Source: Silene conica (taxonomy: Eukaryota > Streptophyta > Magnoliopsida > Caryophyllales > Caryophyllaceae). Taken from it: a stretch of DNA of 64,000 nucleotides. Positions 49,526 through 59,813 of the stretch are shown piece by piece; within the stretch, counting starts at the first letter, position 1, and every line of letters starts with the position of its first letter. The notes beneath the pieces are model-generated. The model made no database searches. It was given only the letters and a program-made list of their open reading frames with translations, and was not told where the DNA came from. The stretch spans positions 13,974,649 through 14,038,648 of the forward strand of contig CM055312.2 of the NCBI GenBank assembly GCA_029255685.2, in the 5' to 3' direction. Position numbers and translations under genes: made by a program.

Positions 49526-49719
49526 GGCCCTGTTCTTTCTGGCTTATTTTCAACTCGTTTCAGTTCAGCTCAGCTCTATTCAGTTCTGTTCAGTTCAGCT
49601 CAGTTCAGTTCAGCTCAGCTTCATTCAGTTCAGTTCAGTTCAGTTCAGCTCAGCTTCATTTAATTCATTTTAGTTCAATTCAACTCGACTTTATTAAGTA
49701 CATCTCACATCATTATTAT

Positions 49720-49759
<40 letters not shown>

Positions 49760-51110
49760 TTTAATTATTATTATTATTATTATAATTATTATTATAATTG
49801 TTTTTGTTATTATTATTATTATTATTATATTTATTTATTTATTTATTATTCTATTTATTATTATTAATTAATAATTATTATTATGATTATTATTGTTGTT
49901 TTTGTTGTTGTTTTTATTATTTCTTCTTATTATTATTTTTATTATTATTGTTATTTTATATATATTTTTATTGTTTATAATAATAATTATTATTAGTAGT
50001 AAACATGAGAGAGTAGATAAAATGTAATTGAGAAGTAAAATTTGATAACATTTGAATAATAATATGTGTTAACACAATCGAAATTCATAATCTTGAAATA
50101 TAGATATCATTAACAAAGACGTCATCTATGTTGCTTCGTTATTGACTTCCGTATCATCTTGATGTTCTTCATTTTCTAGGTCATTATGGACACCAATATC
50201 ACACCCTTTTTTTTGCAACTTCTTTTTGAACTTTGTCCATGAATTTCTTCCGTTCTTTATCATCCATGTTTGAATCTGTTCTTCCTTGAATCTTTGATGT
50301 TGTATAACTGGAATACCAAGTTTATGCATAATGCATCCGAATGAAATTATGAAGTGTAAAAGCGGATACGATAATTGACATTTGATATTTCGTTGTCATT
50401 TGTGGCATGTTTTTTTAACACCTTTCACCTTCTCTTCAGCTGACCAAACGTCATTTCAACCGTCATCCTCAAAGATGAATGTCGATAATTAAAATGTTCA
50501 AATAATCGCGTTTGGATGACTAAAAAAAGACAAATACCCAAGTGTATTCGGGTATCCCGAATCCACCAAATAATATTTACCTACAAATGTTTATATATAA
50601 AAATAATTAATGTTTAGATGTAAAATGTTTAGAGAATAAAAAAATGAAATACATGCCACATTTACCACATTTAGACGTAAAATGTTTAGATAATAAAAAA
50701 AAATTAATGTTTTAATGTAAAATATTCAAATATTGCTTTTGTTAATTTTAAAACACAAGAAAAGAAAAAAGCAAAGTCCATTAGAATTGACTACAAAAAA
50801 AAACCTAAAAATTAATATTTTTTTAATATATTTGTTTTTTAAAAAATCACAAATTTGTATTAATCAAACATTTTTTTATATTATTATTGTTATTAGTTAA
50901 TACACTTTAATTAAACTTAAGTTATTTCTATTAATTTCAGCTTCATTCAGCTCAGTTCAATTCAGCTCGATTAAATTCAGTTCAGTTCAGTTCAGTCCAG
51001 CTCAGCTCGATTCAGTTCAGCTCAGCTCAGCTCAGTTCAGTTCAGCTCAGCTCAGCCTCATTTAGTGCAGCTCAATTCAGTTCAGCTCTAAAACCAGAAA
51101 GAACAAGGCC
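49526..51110 (-). mobile_element. Harbinger derivative with TTCAG/CTCAG arrays
   Basis: The ends GGCCCTGTTCTTTCTGG and CCAGAAAGAACAAGGCC are perfect inverted repeats with TAA on both sides (49523-49525, 51111-51113). Behind each end is a dense run of GTTCAG/GCTCAG pentamers (49558-49660 and 50938-51085). A remnant of the transposase C-terminus lies at 50125-50580. An (ATT)n-rich stretch occupies about 49710-49980. Confidence 0.85.
50125..50580 (-). pseudogene. Harbinger transposase C-terminal remnant
   Basis: On the minus strand the fragments KYYLVDSGYPNTLGYL, NYRHSSLRMTVEMTFGQLKRR and ALHNFIRMH-like (SAFTLHNFIRMH), then MHKLGIPVIQHQRF, are the end of the DDE_Tnp_4 domain; the catalytic Glu is in the TVE motif. 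Frames change at least twice and a TGA follows LKRR. The N-terminal two thirds are gone. Confidence 0.75.
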
Positions 51111-51439
51111 TAAGTCTAACTAAGTAAGTAAGTAACTATACGTCTAAAATCTAAAAACTAAACCGGTTTAATGAAAAAATCCTAAAATGTATTCTCTATG
51201 AGCCGTTTCTTTCGTATTTTGTTATATATATTTCGATCTTTGTTCATTAATTCGATTGATTGTTGTCGTTTTGTATTAGTTTTGATTGATTGTTGCCCTT
51301 TTTGTTGGTTGATTGTATTGTTGTCGTTTCCGATTATCACGAAATGCCCGTTTCGTATTAATCAGTGCATGTGCTCGCTATTCTAGCTTCTGTTTTGTAT
51401 GATGGTTCACTGCATATAGCATAATTCAATTATGCACTG

Positions 51440-51643
51440 CATATAGCAAAATGTTCAAAACTGGTTTCAAAACCGGTGCGATTATCCGGATTTTCGGTTT
51501 CTGTTTCCATTATTTTAAAAAACCGGTATAGCGGTTTAAAACGGGTTGGTACCGGTTTCATGAAATGACATTTTTTTTAAAAAAACGGATACTGCTCCGG
51601 ATTGCTAATTCGGTGCGGTACACCGCTTTTGCTCAGCCCTATT
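51440..51643. mobile_element. Right part of a hAT-type element rich in AAACCGGT
   Basis: It ends TTTTGCTCAGCCCTA, the exact inverse of the start of the hAT element at 22814. The interior is made of CCGGTTT and AAACCGG words. The left end was not found. The sequence right after it (51644-51867) is a left-truncated Stowaway ending GGAGGAAG before TA. Confidence 0.55.
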
Positions 51644-52009
51644 CTATACATTTGTTTTATTCACGTTTGTCAATACCCGTTTTCTTTTGCTAATATCTTT
51701 AGTTATATATCGATAAAATTTATAAAACTTTAATATTCATAATGTACTCGATAAGACAATTTAAATAAGATCTCACATGACTATCTTTTATGTTATATAT
51801 TAAAAGTTATGTCGAAGATTCACTCGACTTATAGTGAAATGTATAGAATTGATTGGAATGGAGGAAGTAATATAACTCGAATACTTTACGTATAAGCTCA
51901 GTAAATTTGAGTTTTGATGGCAGAAAATTATAATGCAACTTATAAACTTAAAAAAGCTCAGAAAAAAGACACAAACTCAAAAACAAAATAAGGTCTAAGG
52001 TAGTACATC

Positions 52010-52334
52010 TAGGGGTGAACAAAGGTGGCCCAAATCGGTAAACCAGACCGACCTGGACCGTCCGGTCCAAACCGGATACATAACGGTCCGGTATCTGGGT
52101 CCTTAAAATATGGTGACCGGCGGTCTACAGTCCAGTCCGTTCCAATCCACATAAAAAGATAAAATTTAATTTATCGTATAAAGTAGTATCGGTCCGATCC
52201 AAACCCGAGAACAACCGAACCTTAAGGGTTCCAGTCTGGTCCTCTCCCAACCGATCCGTTCGGCGGTCTTAGGGTTGGTGACTCTCCAGTCCACGGGTTC
52301 AACCGGTCCGGTTTTGGATCGATGAACACCCATA
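52010..52334. mobile_element. hAT-type non-autonomous element rich in CCGGTCC
   Basis: The ends are TAGGGGTGAACAAAGG and CGATGAACACCCATA, with a perfect 8-bp duplication AGTACATC (52002-52009 and 52335-52342). The interior repeats GGTCCGG, CCGGTCC and GACCGG in both orientations. Non-coding, 325 bp. Confidence 0.85.
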
Positions 52335-52690
52335 AGTACATCCGATGTATGATCATATTTATCTGTAAGCAGATTATACATCCGCTGTAGTACCGCTAGT
52401 TTTATAGTTTTTGAGCATTATAATAAAAATTTTGAGTTTTTTCAAAAATTATGAGTTTTATTATAAATTTTTGTGTTTATCCTAAATTGAAAAACATTAC
52501 ATACAAACTTCGTTAAAATTAAGTTCTGACAGAAAAAAAAAAAATCTAACCAATAAACTTTAATAAACTTAGTAAATACACATGTTCAAAATCAAATAAA
52601 GTTTGAGATAATATAAACAGAAAATACACATGCTCAAAAACAAGTAAAATCTGAGGTAATACACTCGATGTAGGTTTCTTTTTCTCATTA
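52335..52690. repeat. AT-rich dispersed repeat, fragment
   Basis: It contains TACATCCGATGTATGATC and then words such as TTTTTGAGCATTATAATAAAA and AACTTAGTAAATACACATG that match the reverse complement of the repeat at 21845-22600. The hAT element at 52010 inserted at its edge. Confidence 0.45.
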
Positions 52691-52784
52691 TAGCCGCCGT
52701 TATATACTCGATTTCAAACTAAAAAATTTGAGACGAGTAGAGAGTGAAAGTGATCCGAATTTTAATGTGATTGCAATTCTCTTA

Positions 52785-52986
52785 GGGTCTGTTCTTTTCG
52801 GTTGAAACGAGTTGAATTGAATTAATTGGAGTAGAACTTAATTGAATCAAATTGAGTAAACTGAGCTGAAATGAATTTAGTTGAATTAAAAGTTAATTTT
52901 ATAAAGAGATTAATTAAACGTAATTAATTATACCTAAATAAAAAACAAAATTGGAAGGGGCTGAAATTAAGTCAAAAGAACAAACC
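52785..52986. mobile_element. Tourist-like MITE
   Basis: GGGTCTGTTCTTTTCGG and GTCAAAAGAACAAACC are inverted ends with TTA on both sides (52782-52784, 52987-52989). 202 bp. Its interior of GTTGAATTGAATT words parallels the TTCAG-type arrays of the larger element at 49526-51110. Confidence 0.75.
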
Positions 52987-53249
52987 TTAATGCCTAAAGA
53001 GCCAAGCTATATGAAATCTGATGATGAATACTCAGCATCTTTCAACCGCGACATCTATTTAAATCGGCTCCATAATTTCTCCATACTCATTAATCGAAAC
53101 ACCCTACCATGTTTGTCTAGTTCAGTAGCATGACAATATGTGAAACATCATACTTGTAAGTTGTAATATCTAATTTTGCATTCCATTTACCACATATTGC
53201 AGGGAGATACTACAGTAAGATTGAGTGGCTAGTTATATAGTACGAGTAA

Positions 53250-53258
53250 TATAAATAG
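53250..53258 (+). promoter_or_regulatory. TATA box of the small secreted-protein gene
   Basis: TATAAATAG lies 80 bp before the ATG at 53330. Transcription should start near 53280, downstream of the other in-frame ATG at 53270. This favours the second ATG as the real start. Confidence 0.6.
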
Positions 53259-53329
53259 ACCAAGTAGAAGTGATGGTTTCTTCATCCATATCAAGAGTAT
53301 TTCTTAAGCATAGTATCATTTTTCGAGAG

Positions 53330-53641
53330 ATGGCAGATTCGATCAGGAATAACAAACGCCTTTACTTGTTGGTTGTTACTATCATACTTGTCATACTTTC
53401 TCCTACAATCCGAGCAAAAGAGTCTCAAATTTTTGTACCAAAACATGAGGTACACAGAAACATCAACCCTGAGGTTAAGAAACCTCCTATTGCTTTAAAA
53501 CCATCTCCAACAGCAGCCGGACCATGTCTTCCACCCCATTGTAAACCGCTTTTACAACATCCATCCGTCAGCGTCACTACTGCTGCTACTTCAGCCCAGG
53601 GTGAGAAGAAACTCCTGGGAAAACATGTCAAAGGCAACTAA
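53330..53641 (+). CDS. Small secreted protein, family not recognised
   Basis: From ATG 53330 the protein has 103 residues. It starts with a basic N-terminus (MADSIRNNKR), a strong hydrophobic core (LYLLVVTIILVILSP) and a plausible signal cleavage after TIRA. The mature part is about 74 residues, Pro/Lys-rich, with two Cys in GPCLPPHCKP and a basic C-terminus (KKLLGKHVKGN). This looks like a precursor of a secreted plant peptide, but no known peptide motif (CLE, CEP, RALF, PIP) is clear. An in-frame ATG at 53270 would add 20 residues before the signal peptide and is less likely given the TATA box. Function is unknown. Confidence 0.55.
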   Translation: MADSIRNNKRLYLLVVTIILVILSPTIRAKESQIFVPKHEVHRNINPEVKKPPIALKPSPTAAGPCLPPHCKPLLQHPSVSVTTAATSAQGEKKLLGKHVKGN

Positions 53642-54064
53642 AGAAACAGCTTATGTTCTCATTACTTGCAGACAGGATCTCGCTTGCTGTGTTTTACCAA
53701 AATAATAGGACCTGTAATATATATGTTCTCTGTCTCGATCATGGTAAACAAATAAATTGGATGGAGACAGTAGCAGTACTACTACTAAATAGTTTCATAA
53801 AATCGTCTTTAAAAGCGTGTGCTAATATGTAAGAACCAATTACGGAAAATCTTTCATTTACGTAATTGAAGATCTATTATGATTTGTGTTATTGTTCAAC
53901 ATTTCTCTTGCATTGTCTAATTTATGTACTCAACCTCAGTCCTCAACACAATTACTGGAGTATATGTTATGAAGCACCTAACAAATGAATTTATTTCTTG
54001 CCTTTCATTTGGCATGACTTATCTAACGAAACTAATTTCCAACTCACAGTTTTCTCAAAGCGCT

Positions 54065-54418
54065 TCAATTATGCCAGAACCCCAAGGATCTCAGCAACAA
54101 AGCGGAAGAAGCCACAATTAGAGCAGCAAACATTGTAGGGATCAAAATATCGAGCGAAGAGCGCTTCATCATGTAGGCAGGGAAGCAAAGTCGTTCTCCT
54201 GGGATGTCCAATGGTAGCCTCACGAGTCCATGGACCCCACATGACCGGGAGTAGGTTGATGACAGAGACACTGTCGACAAAAAGGCCAGTTCTGGGGAGA
54301 ATGATGCCACCGCCACCACCACAACCAGTAATGTCGTCCATGTCAGCGCGTAGTAAAGTGATGGCCGATGAACTGAGAGCTGGACATAAGCTGATTTGAG
54401 AATGGAAATGAGAGACAT
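54065..54418 (-). CDS. Small plant membrane protein, copy 2 of 2
   Basis: The protein is 117 residues, single exon, paralogous to the gene at 40228-40554. Two hydrophobic segments are visible: about 25-47 (LTWTTLLVVVVAVASFSPEL) and 89-113 (LDILIPTMFAALIVASSALL). The loop has the shared CGVHG, PGERLCFPA and Ser-Leu-Asp pattern but is longer by a Ser-rich insert after the first helix. Both start MSL and both end in a Gly-Phe region. No function can be assigned; conservation of both Cys and the Pro-Gly points to a constrained extracytosolic loop. Both copies are on the same strand, 13.8 kb apart. Confidence 0.75.
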   Translation of the reverse strand: MSLISILKSAYVQLSVHRPSLYYALTWTTLLVVVVAVASFSPELAFLSTVSLSSTYSRSCGVHGLVRLPLDIPGERLCFPAYMMKRSSLDILIPTMFAALIVASSALLLRSLGFWHN

Positions 54419-54579
54419 GATAATAATGCACCTTGATAGAGAAGTTCCGGCTTTTCACAACAATGTAATGTAACGCCCAGCAAATGTGCAGTCTTTATTG
54501 AACTTACAGTTATAGAAGTGCTTTTTTAGCTGCAGAGGAGGAGAGTCACACAATTCATACTTCTCTAGGCTGTCAATGA

Positions 54580-57500
54580 AAATACGGATATGCCCTTGTT
54601 GCATACATTAAAACATAAAGTAATGATGCGTATAAACTTTCTCAGACGACAATGATGCAGTTAGCCAGTAATTAGAACACAGCCGAAAACATGCTACTAG
54701 TAAGCAGAGTAATTTATCCTCGTAAACAGATAAAAAATTGTGAATTCGGGCTCATGTTTCACTTCGTAGCTACAATTCAGGACTGAATAGATAACTCAAC
54801 GAATAAATATAGAAATGACCTTCGGAAACAGCTGTTGAGCGCTAACATAATTTGATGGAAGGTCTGAGACGAAGATACACCACAGAATAACCTTACAGAG
54901 TTACAGAGCAGCACCAAATCACCATCCTGATTCCTGAGAAAGGCCAAGGAATACTATATTTCATGAGTATCTTCTGCATCAAACTCGTAATTGAGATTAC
55001 TTGTAGTATATTAGTATATAACAACCCCGCTTCATTAAGGAAAGCCAGCGTTATATGCATGTTTGAGTCGTAATTGAGCTTCTTAGTTGAGATAGAAAGT
55101 AAAGCACAAACAAGGAGTTAAATTGTTAAGAAGTCGGTCCGGTGAATCAAATTAACAGGCAACTAATTACCAGAATGCAATTGGTCCCGGCAGAGTAGCC
55201 AAAGAGCTGACAGAATGCTGGTTATAGTAATCTTGATAGTCAGATTAAAGCAAAGTGCATAAGACAGCCCACCATTCAAAACAAGTTTCCAGCAAATTCA
55301 TTACACAATTGGAAGTTTCACAATGAATTTCACATATTAGTCTTAAGAACCAGACATCATCTTACAGTCAAACGAGCTTAATATGGTTTGAGCGTTTGGC
55401 CATAGAAAAAATCATGTTTGACAACGATGGTTTTTAAAGCAACCCTTTCCCCAAACCATTTTTAGTTCATACCACAACAAAAACAACCAAGAAAGACAAC
55501 AGAATTATCCAGACAATCCAAAATGACACAAAATTAGTCTTAAGGTTCACTTTACTGGCCTAGTCAGGAGAGGAAAAGATTGTCGAATGTACGCTGCCTT
55601 ACACAAGTATCGAAACCAAAAACAAGGCAGCTTCGAATCCCCAATAATAAAGGATACTATCATCATAATTGACAATTGACGCAGAAACTTTTCCTACACA
55701 GCAAATTTGAGTCACATACATGAAGCAACAGAATTACCTTTACCCATGAGGAAGATAAATACAGTTAAGACTTAATAACAACACTTTCGAAATGGTGCAT
55801 ACTTTACCTAGCACCGGGTAGATAAAGTTAGGATTTAGCACCAAGTATAGAAGGTTAACGCATGTTTCATTGCTTGTTAATGTAATCCCTCCGAACAACT
55901 AGAATGAACAAGTGGTCACAAATTGCGACATGAGCATAAGATTAAACAAGACCACAATACTATTCCTCGTATCAGAAGGATATCAGTAAAATGCTTAAAT
56001 AGATATGGAACAAGAAGATTCCAATTTCCAATACTAACAAGAGAGAACAACAATAATTCTATATGCATATATACTCTCAGTGGACAATGATGCAGTATTA
56101 AGAATGAAATTAAGATCTACACAGCCAAAAAAAACATGGTACTAGTAAGCAGAGGAGTTAATTCCAGGGAGACCTTCTGAGAGACCCACTGAGCAGCAAC
56201 ATACTTCAATGGAAGATCTGAGACAAAGATAAACCCACAAAATAATCTTACAGAGGATCACTAATTCACCATCCTGGCAAAAGCCAAGGAAAACTGTATT
56301 TTCTGAGTGTATCCTGCATCAAATTCTTAAGTGAGATTATTGTGATATGTCTATATGATGACAGCACTTCATTAAGGAAAGCCAGCATTATATGCATGTA
56401 TCAGTCGTAATAGAGTTTATCAAGCACAACCCAAGGAGTAAAAAGCTTGTTGGGTGAATCAAATTCATACCAGGCAACTAATTACCATGATGTAGTTGAC
56501 CTCCGCAGAGGTGGCGAAGGGCTGACACAAAGTAGATTACAGTAACCATGATATTCAGATTCAAGCAAGGTGCATAAGACAACACGCCCCACACTCAATA
56601 TAAGCTTCTAGAGTTCTATTAAATCCATTACACAATTGGATGTTTCAGTTCACATATTAGGATCAACATACAGACAACATCGTATGGTAAAAGAACCTCA
56701 CTGGTTCGCTAAGTAACCCAACGCCAAAGCCATTTTAGTACATACCACAACAAATACAAGCAAGGAAGGTGACCAACCAGTGCAAGTGATCAGGTATTCA
56801 AGTGTAATACTGTACAGTTTCAGCACAAAGCATTAACATATCAAAATGCCAGAAAGTTCAGCATATTGAAACAGATTAACATATCAAAGTGCTAGAAAGT
56901 TCAGCACATTGGAACAGTTCATCTAGACGGTCCCTAAATGATAAGAAAGAATAACATATTATCAGCAAAATGACAGAGAACACCACTAGCCTTACGGTCC
57001 GCTTTACTGACATACTCAAGGGAACAGACTGCCAATTGTTAGCAGCCTTAACCCAAGCAGAAGTCGCCCTAACTAAGTTTTGGCAACCTAATTGAATAAT
57101 TTAACTAAGGTCACAAATTGAACTTTTGGCAACCTAATTGAATAATTTAACTAAGGTCACAAATTGAACTTTTGATGATTTCGGTCACAAATTAACCTAA
57201 CCTTCAGGGGTCACAAATTAATTCAAAAGACTAATAGTATTATTGACTATGGTTGGGGATGGTCTAAACCAGCATCAAAACCAAATCAAACCAGTTTCAA
57301 ATCACCAATAAGCGATACATCATAATTCACAATTGAAATGTACCATCTCCTGCTCACAGCAAATTTGAATCGCATAAATGAAGCCACAGAAGAACAACCA
57401 TCTCCTGAAATTAACTACAGCCAAAACTTCAGGACAGCAATTTCAAACAGTGCACCTTGAATTGGAGGTGAAGTCAAGTTTCAGCTCATTTTAATGTAAT

Positions 57501-57600
57501 TCCCAACAACAATTTGACGCCAAGTTAAACATCGACACAATACTATTCGGAATATGGAGAGAACATCAACATTTTGAAGAAACCATTAGCAAGTGCAACA
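54580..57600. repeat. Diverged tandem duplication of non-coding DNA
   Basis: About 54620-56050 and 56070-57590 match in order over most of their length. Shared blocks include GACAATGATGCAGT, ACTAGTAAGCAGAG, GTCTGAGAC/ATCTGAGAC followed by AAGATA, AATCACCATCCTG/ATTCACCATCCTG, CACAGCAAATTTGA and CACAATACTATTC. No protein-coding sequence is supported in either copy. The second unit ends next to the H2B 3' end. A 46-bp exact tandem repeat lies at about 57079-57172. Confidence 0.65.
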
Positions 57601-57779
57601 TTTCATCAGAACAAACACATTCATTAATTTCTAAACATAAACGTGAAACATAGTTACATCATCATCATCCACATTCCTTACTATCCAACATTTCAGTAAA
57701 AAACAAGATTACCTAAAACACCATACTTAACAGACCTAATCCAGTAACAACCGGAGATTGTCCTAAAACTCTCTACAAT

Positions 57780-58220
57780 TTAAGAGCTAGTAAACTTAGT
57801 AACAGCCTTAGTACCCTCAGAAACAGCATGCTTAGCCAATTCACCAGGAAGCACGAGTCTCACAGCGGTCTGAATTTCCCTTGAAGTAATCGTCGGCTTC
57901 TTGTTGTACCTCGCAAGCTTTGAAGATTCCTGAGCAAGCTTCTCGAAGATATCATTAATGAAACTGTTCATGATACTCATGGCCTTGCTGGAGATTCCAA
58001 TATCAGGATGAACTTGCTTGAGAACCTTGAAGATGTAGATCTTGTAGGTTTCAACGCTCTTCTTGTTTCTCTTCTTCTTCTTATCTCCTGCTGCTGCTCC
58101 GGCTTCCTTTGGGAGCTTCTTTCCGGCTTTTGGCTTCTTCTCCGCTGGTGCTTTCTCGGCTGCGGCGGCCTTCTCGGCGGGCTTCTTCTCTGCTGGTTTC
58201 TTCTCGCCTTTTGGTGCCAT
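57780..58220 (-). CDS. Histone H2B
   Basis: Core nucleosomal histone of 146 residues, intronless. The Lys/Ala/Pro-rich tail (residues 1-55) has plant-type repeats of AEKKPAEK. The histone fold follows ([60 protein letters not shown]). It ends [15 protein letters not shown]; Lys142 in AVTKFTSS corresponds to the H2B ubiquitination site used by HUB1/HUB2. Length and sequence are normal for plants. A TATA box and a histone-type promoter element lie upstream. Confidence 0.98.
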   Translation of the reverse strand: MAPKGEKKPAEKKPAEKAAAAEKAPAEKKPKAGKKLPKEAGAAAGDKKKKRNKKSVETYKIYIFKVLKQVHPDIGISSKAMSIMNSFINDIFEKLAQESSKLARYNKKPTITSREIQTAVRLVLPGELAKHAVSEGTKAVTKFTSS

Positions 58221-58323
58221 TCTTTGAGAGATTAATAGAGAGAGGAAATATCTGTGATATTAGATTATAAGAGAGAGAAGGATGAGGGTTTGTGGTGAGG
58301 AATTGGGGATTGTTTGAGATGTT

Positions 58324-58331
58324 TATTTATA
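58324..58331 (-). promoter_or_regulatory. TATA box of H2B
   Basis: TATAAATA on the minus strand, about 105 bp before the H2B start codon. Confidence 0.75.
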
Positions 58332-58503
58332 GGTGAGAGGGTTTTTATTTGATTGGTTGATGGAGGGGGACACGGATTGTTGAGGTGGAGGGAGAAAGTG
58401 TGTTTGTGACTGTTGATTTAATGAGATGATCTACGGTTGAAATTTGTTAGCGGAATGACGACGATTATTTGGTCAAGTGCTCCACGTTGCGTTTTTTCCT
58501 TCA

Positions 58504-58521
58504 CACGGATCGCTGACATGG
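58504..58521 (-). promoter_or_regulatory. Histone type I element (hexamer plus octamer)
   Basis: On the minus strand CCATGTCAGCGATCCGTG matches the plant histone type I element CCACGTCANCGATCCGCG with two changes, both C to T. It lies 285 bp before the H2B start and 175 bp before the TATA box. In other plant histone genes this composite site drives S-phase expression. Confidence 0.65.
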
Positions 58522-59020
58522 CTAATCCATAGTAATCTGAATTGTTTTTTTCTTTCAATTCAGTTACCAAATGAACTTAGACTAGTCATTCCTACGGCTC
58601 TACCTATACCTAGTTCCTGCACTAAAATACTAATATATACTCCCTTCATTTTTTTCCATTCGATACATATTCCGTTTTGGTCCATTCGATTCCATTTGAT
58701 ACATTACTATAAATGGTTGGAACAAAGCCCAAACTATCCTAATTAAAACTACCTATTTACATAAAATGCCATTGGGTCCACACACCTTTACCACCTTAAA
58801 AACTACCCTAACCCACATTACCAACCCAAACCTACCTACTAATCCAACCCATTACCCATAACCTTTCCCTCCAAAAAATCCTAAACCCAACTAACTCAAA
58901 TCCAAACCCAACAACCCAAACCCATCTTCATCCTCCCACCCACCCACCATAAATGTTCTCTAGATCCTTCCATTTTTTGAAAACCCTAAATCCCCTAAAC
59001 TTCCGTCTTTTATCTTCATT

Positions 59021-59022
<2 letters not shown>

Positions 59023-59068
<46 letters not shown>
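59023..59068. repeat. (CT)n microsatellite
   Basis: About 22 uninterrupted CT units in the presumed leader of the 212-aa ORF. Pyrimidine tracts here are common in plant 5' UTRs and can influence promoter activity. Confidence 0.95.
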
Positions 59069-59073
<5 letters not shown>

Positions 59074-59174
59074 CTCTTAACAAAACGGCCTGAAACCCTA
59101 AATCTACCACTAACCCTACTTCCGCCTCTTTCTCCTCTACATCATACTCCATACTTCCTTCTTTACCTTTTAAG

Positions 59175-59813
59175 ATGAACTCAAATCATCTTACATGTTC
59201 AAAAACCGGTGTTATTTTTGCATCTCCCACGAGATTTTCAGAAGAGTTTGACGATTTTGGGGATTCAAGTTGTTCTATTCCTACCACTATTGTCCCTGAT
59301 ACCTTAGACCCATGTGATTTTGAGTCTCAGGTTGCAGAAACAGAGTTTGAGGATTATGGGGATTCAAGTTCTTCTATTCCTACCACTATTGTCCATGATA
59401 CCTTAGACCCATATGATTTTGGGTCTCAGGTAGCAGAAACTGAGTTTGATTTTGAAGTTGGTGAGAAAAATTGTGATGTTGGTGATGTCGGTGGTGATTT
59501 AGGCCGTATAGGTGGTGTTTTTGGTAGATCTGATGTGCATGGGGTTGATGATGTTGTCGTATCCGAAATTAGGGTTTTGGGTTCACCCAGATCCAACCCT
59601 GTATCACCTAACACTCTTAGGTTTAATAATTTTGTGGCTAGAGGGTTGAAGAGAGACGCTGAGAAAAGGAAGGCTTTTAAGGATGATTACGATGCTGGGT
59701 TGTTTGATAGGCGTGGTGAAGTTCTGGATCAATATCCTCAAACGTTATTTGAATTTAAACGCCATAAATTTATGGAGAGACATCTTGCACGGATGAAGAA
59801 AGAGGATAAATAG
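59175..59813 (+). CDS. Unrecognised ORF carried by the mariner element
   Basis: An intact 212-residue reading frame with a start shortly after a CT-rich leader and a TAG stop. It is not related to the transposase as far as I can see. The N-terminal half is acidic and has a 33-residue direct duplication (residues about 26-58 and 59-91; both contain GDSS-SIPTTIV and TLDP). A Gly/Val/Asp-rich middle follows (about 95-130). The C-terminal third is basic and probably helical (ARGLKRDAEKRKAFKDDYD to RHLARMKKEDK). No signal peptide or membrane segment. The frame has stayed open over 639 bases despite the AT-rich setting. It may be a captured host exon or an accessory protein of the element. Confidence 0.55.
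   Translation: MNSNHLTCSKTGVIFASPTRFSEEFDDFGDSSCSIPTTIVPDTLDPCDFESQVAETEFEDYGDSSSSIPTTIVHDTLDPYDFGSQVAETEFDFEVGEKNCDVGDVGGDLGRIGGVFGRSDVHGVDDVVVSEIRVLGSPRSNPVSPNTLRFNNFVARGLKRDAEKRKAFKDDYDAGLFDRRGEVLDQYPQTLFEFKRHKFMERHLARMKKEDK

Noticed and set aside
49798..49980. 60-aa Leu/Tyr-rich frame
   Set aside because: Produced by an (ATT)n/(TTA)n low-complexity tract inside the Harbinger derivative.
53270..53329. Upstream in-frame ATG as start of the secreted protein
   Set aside because: It would place 20 residues before the signal peptide, and the TATA box at 53250 predicts transcription starting downstream of it.
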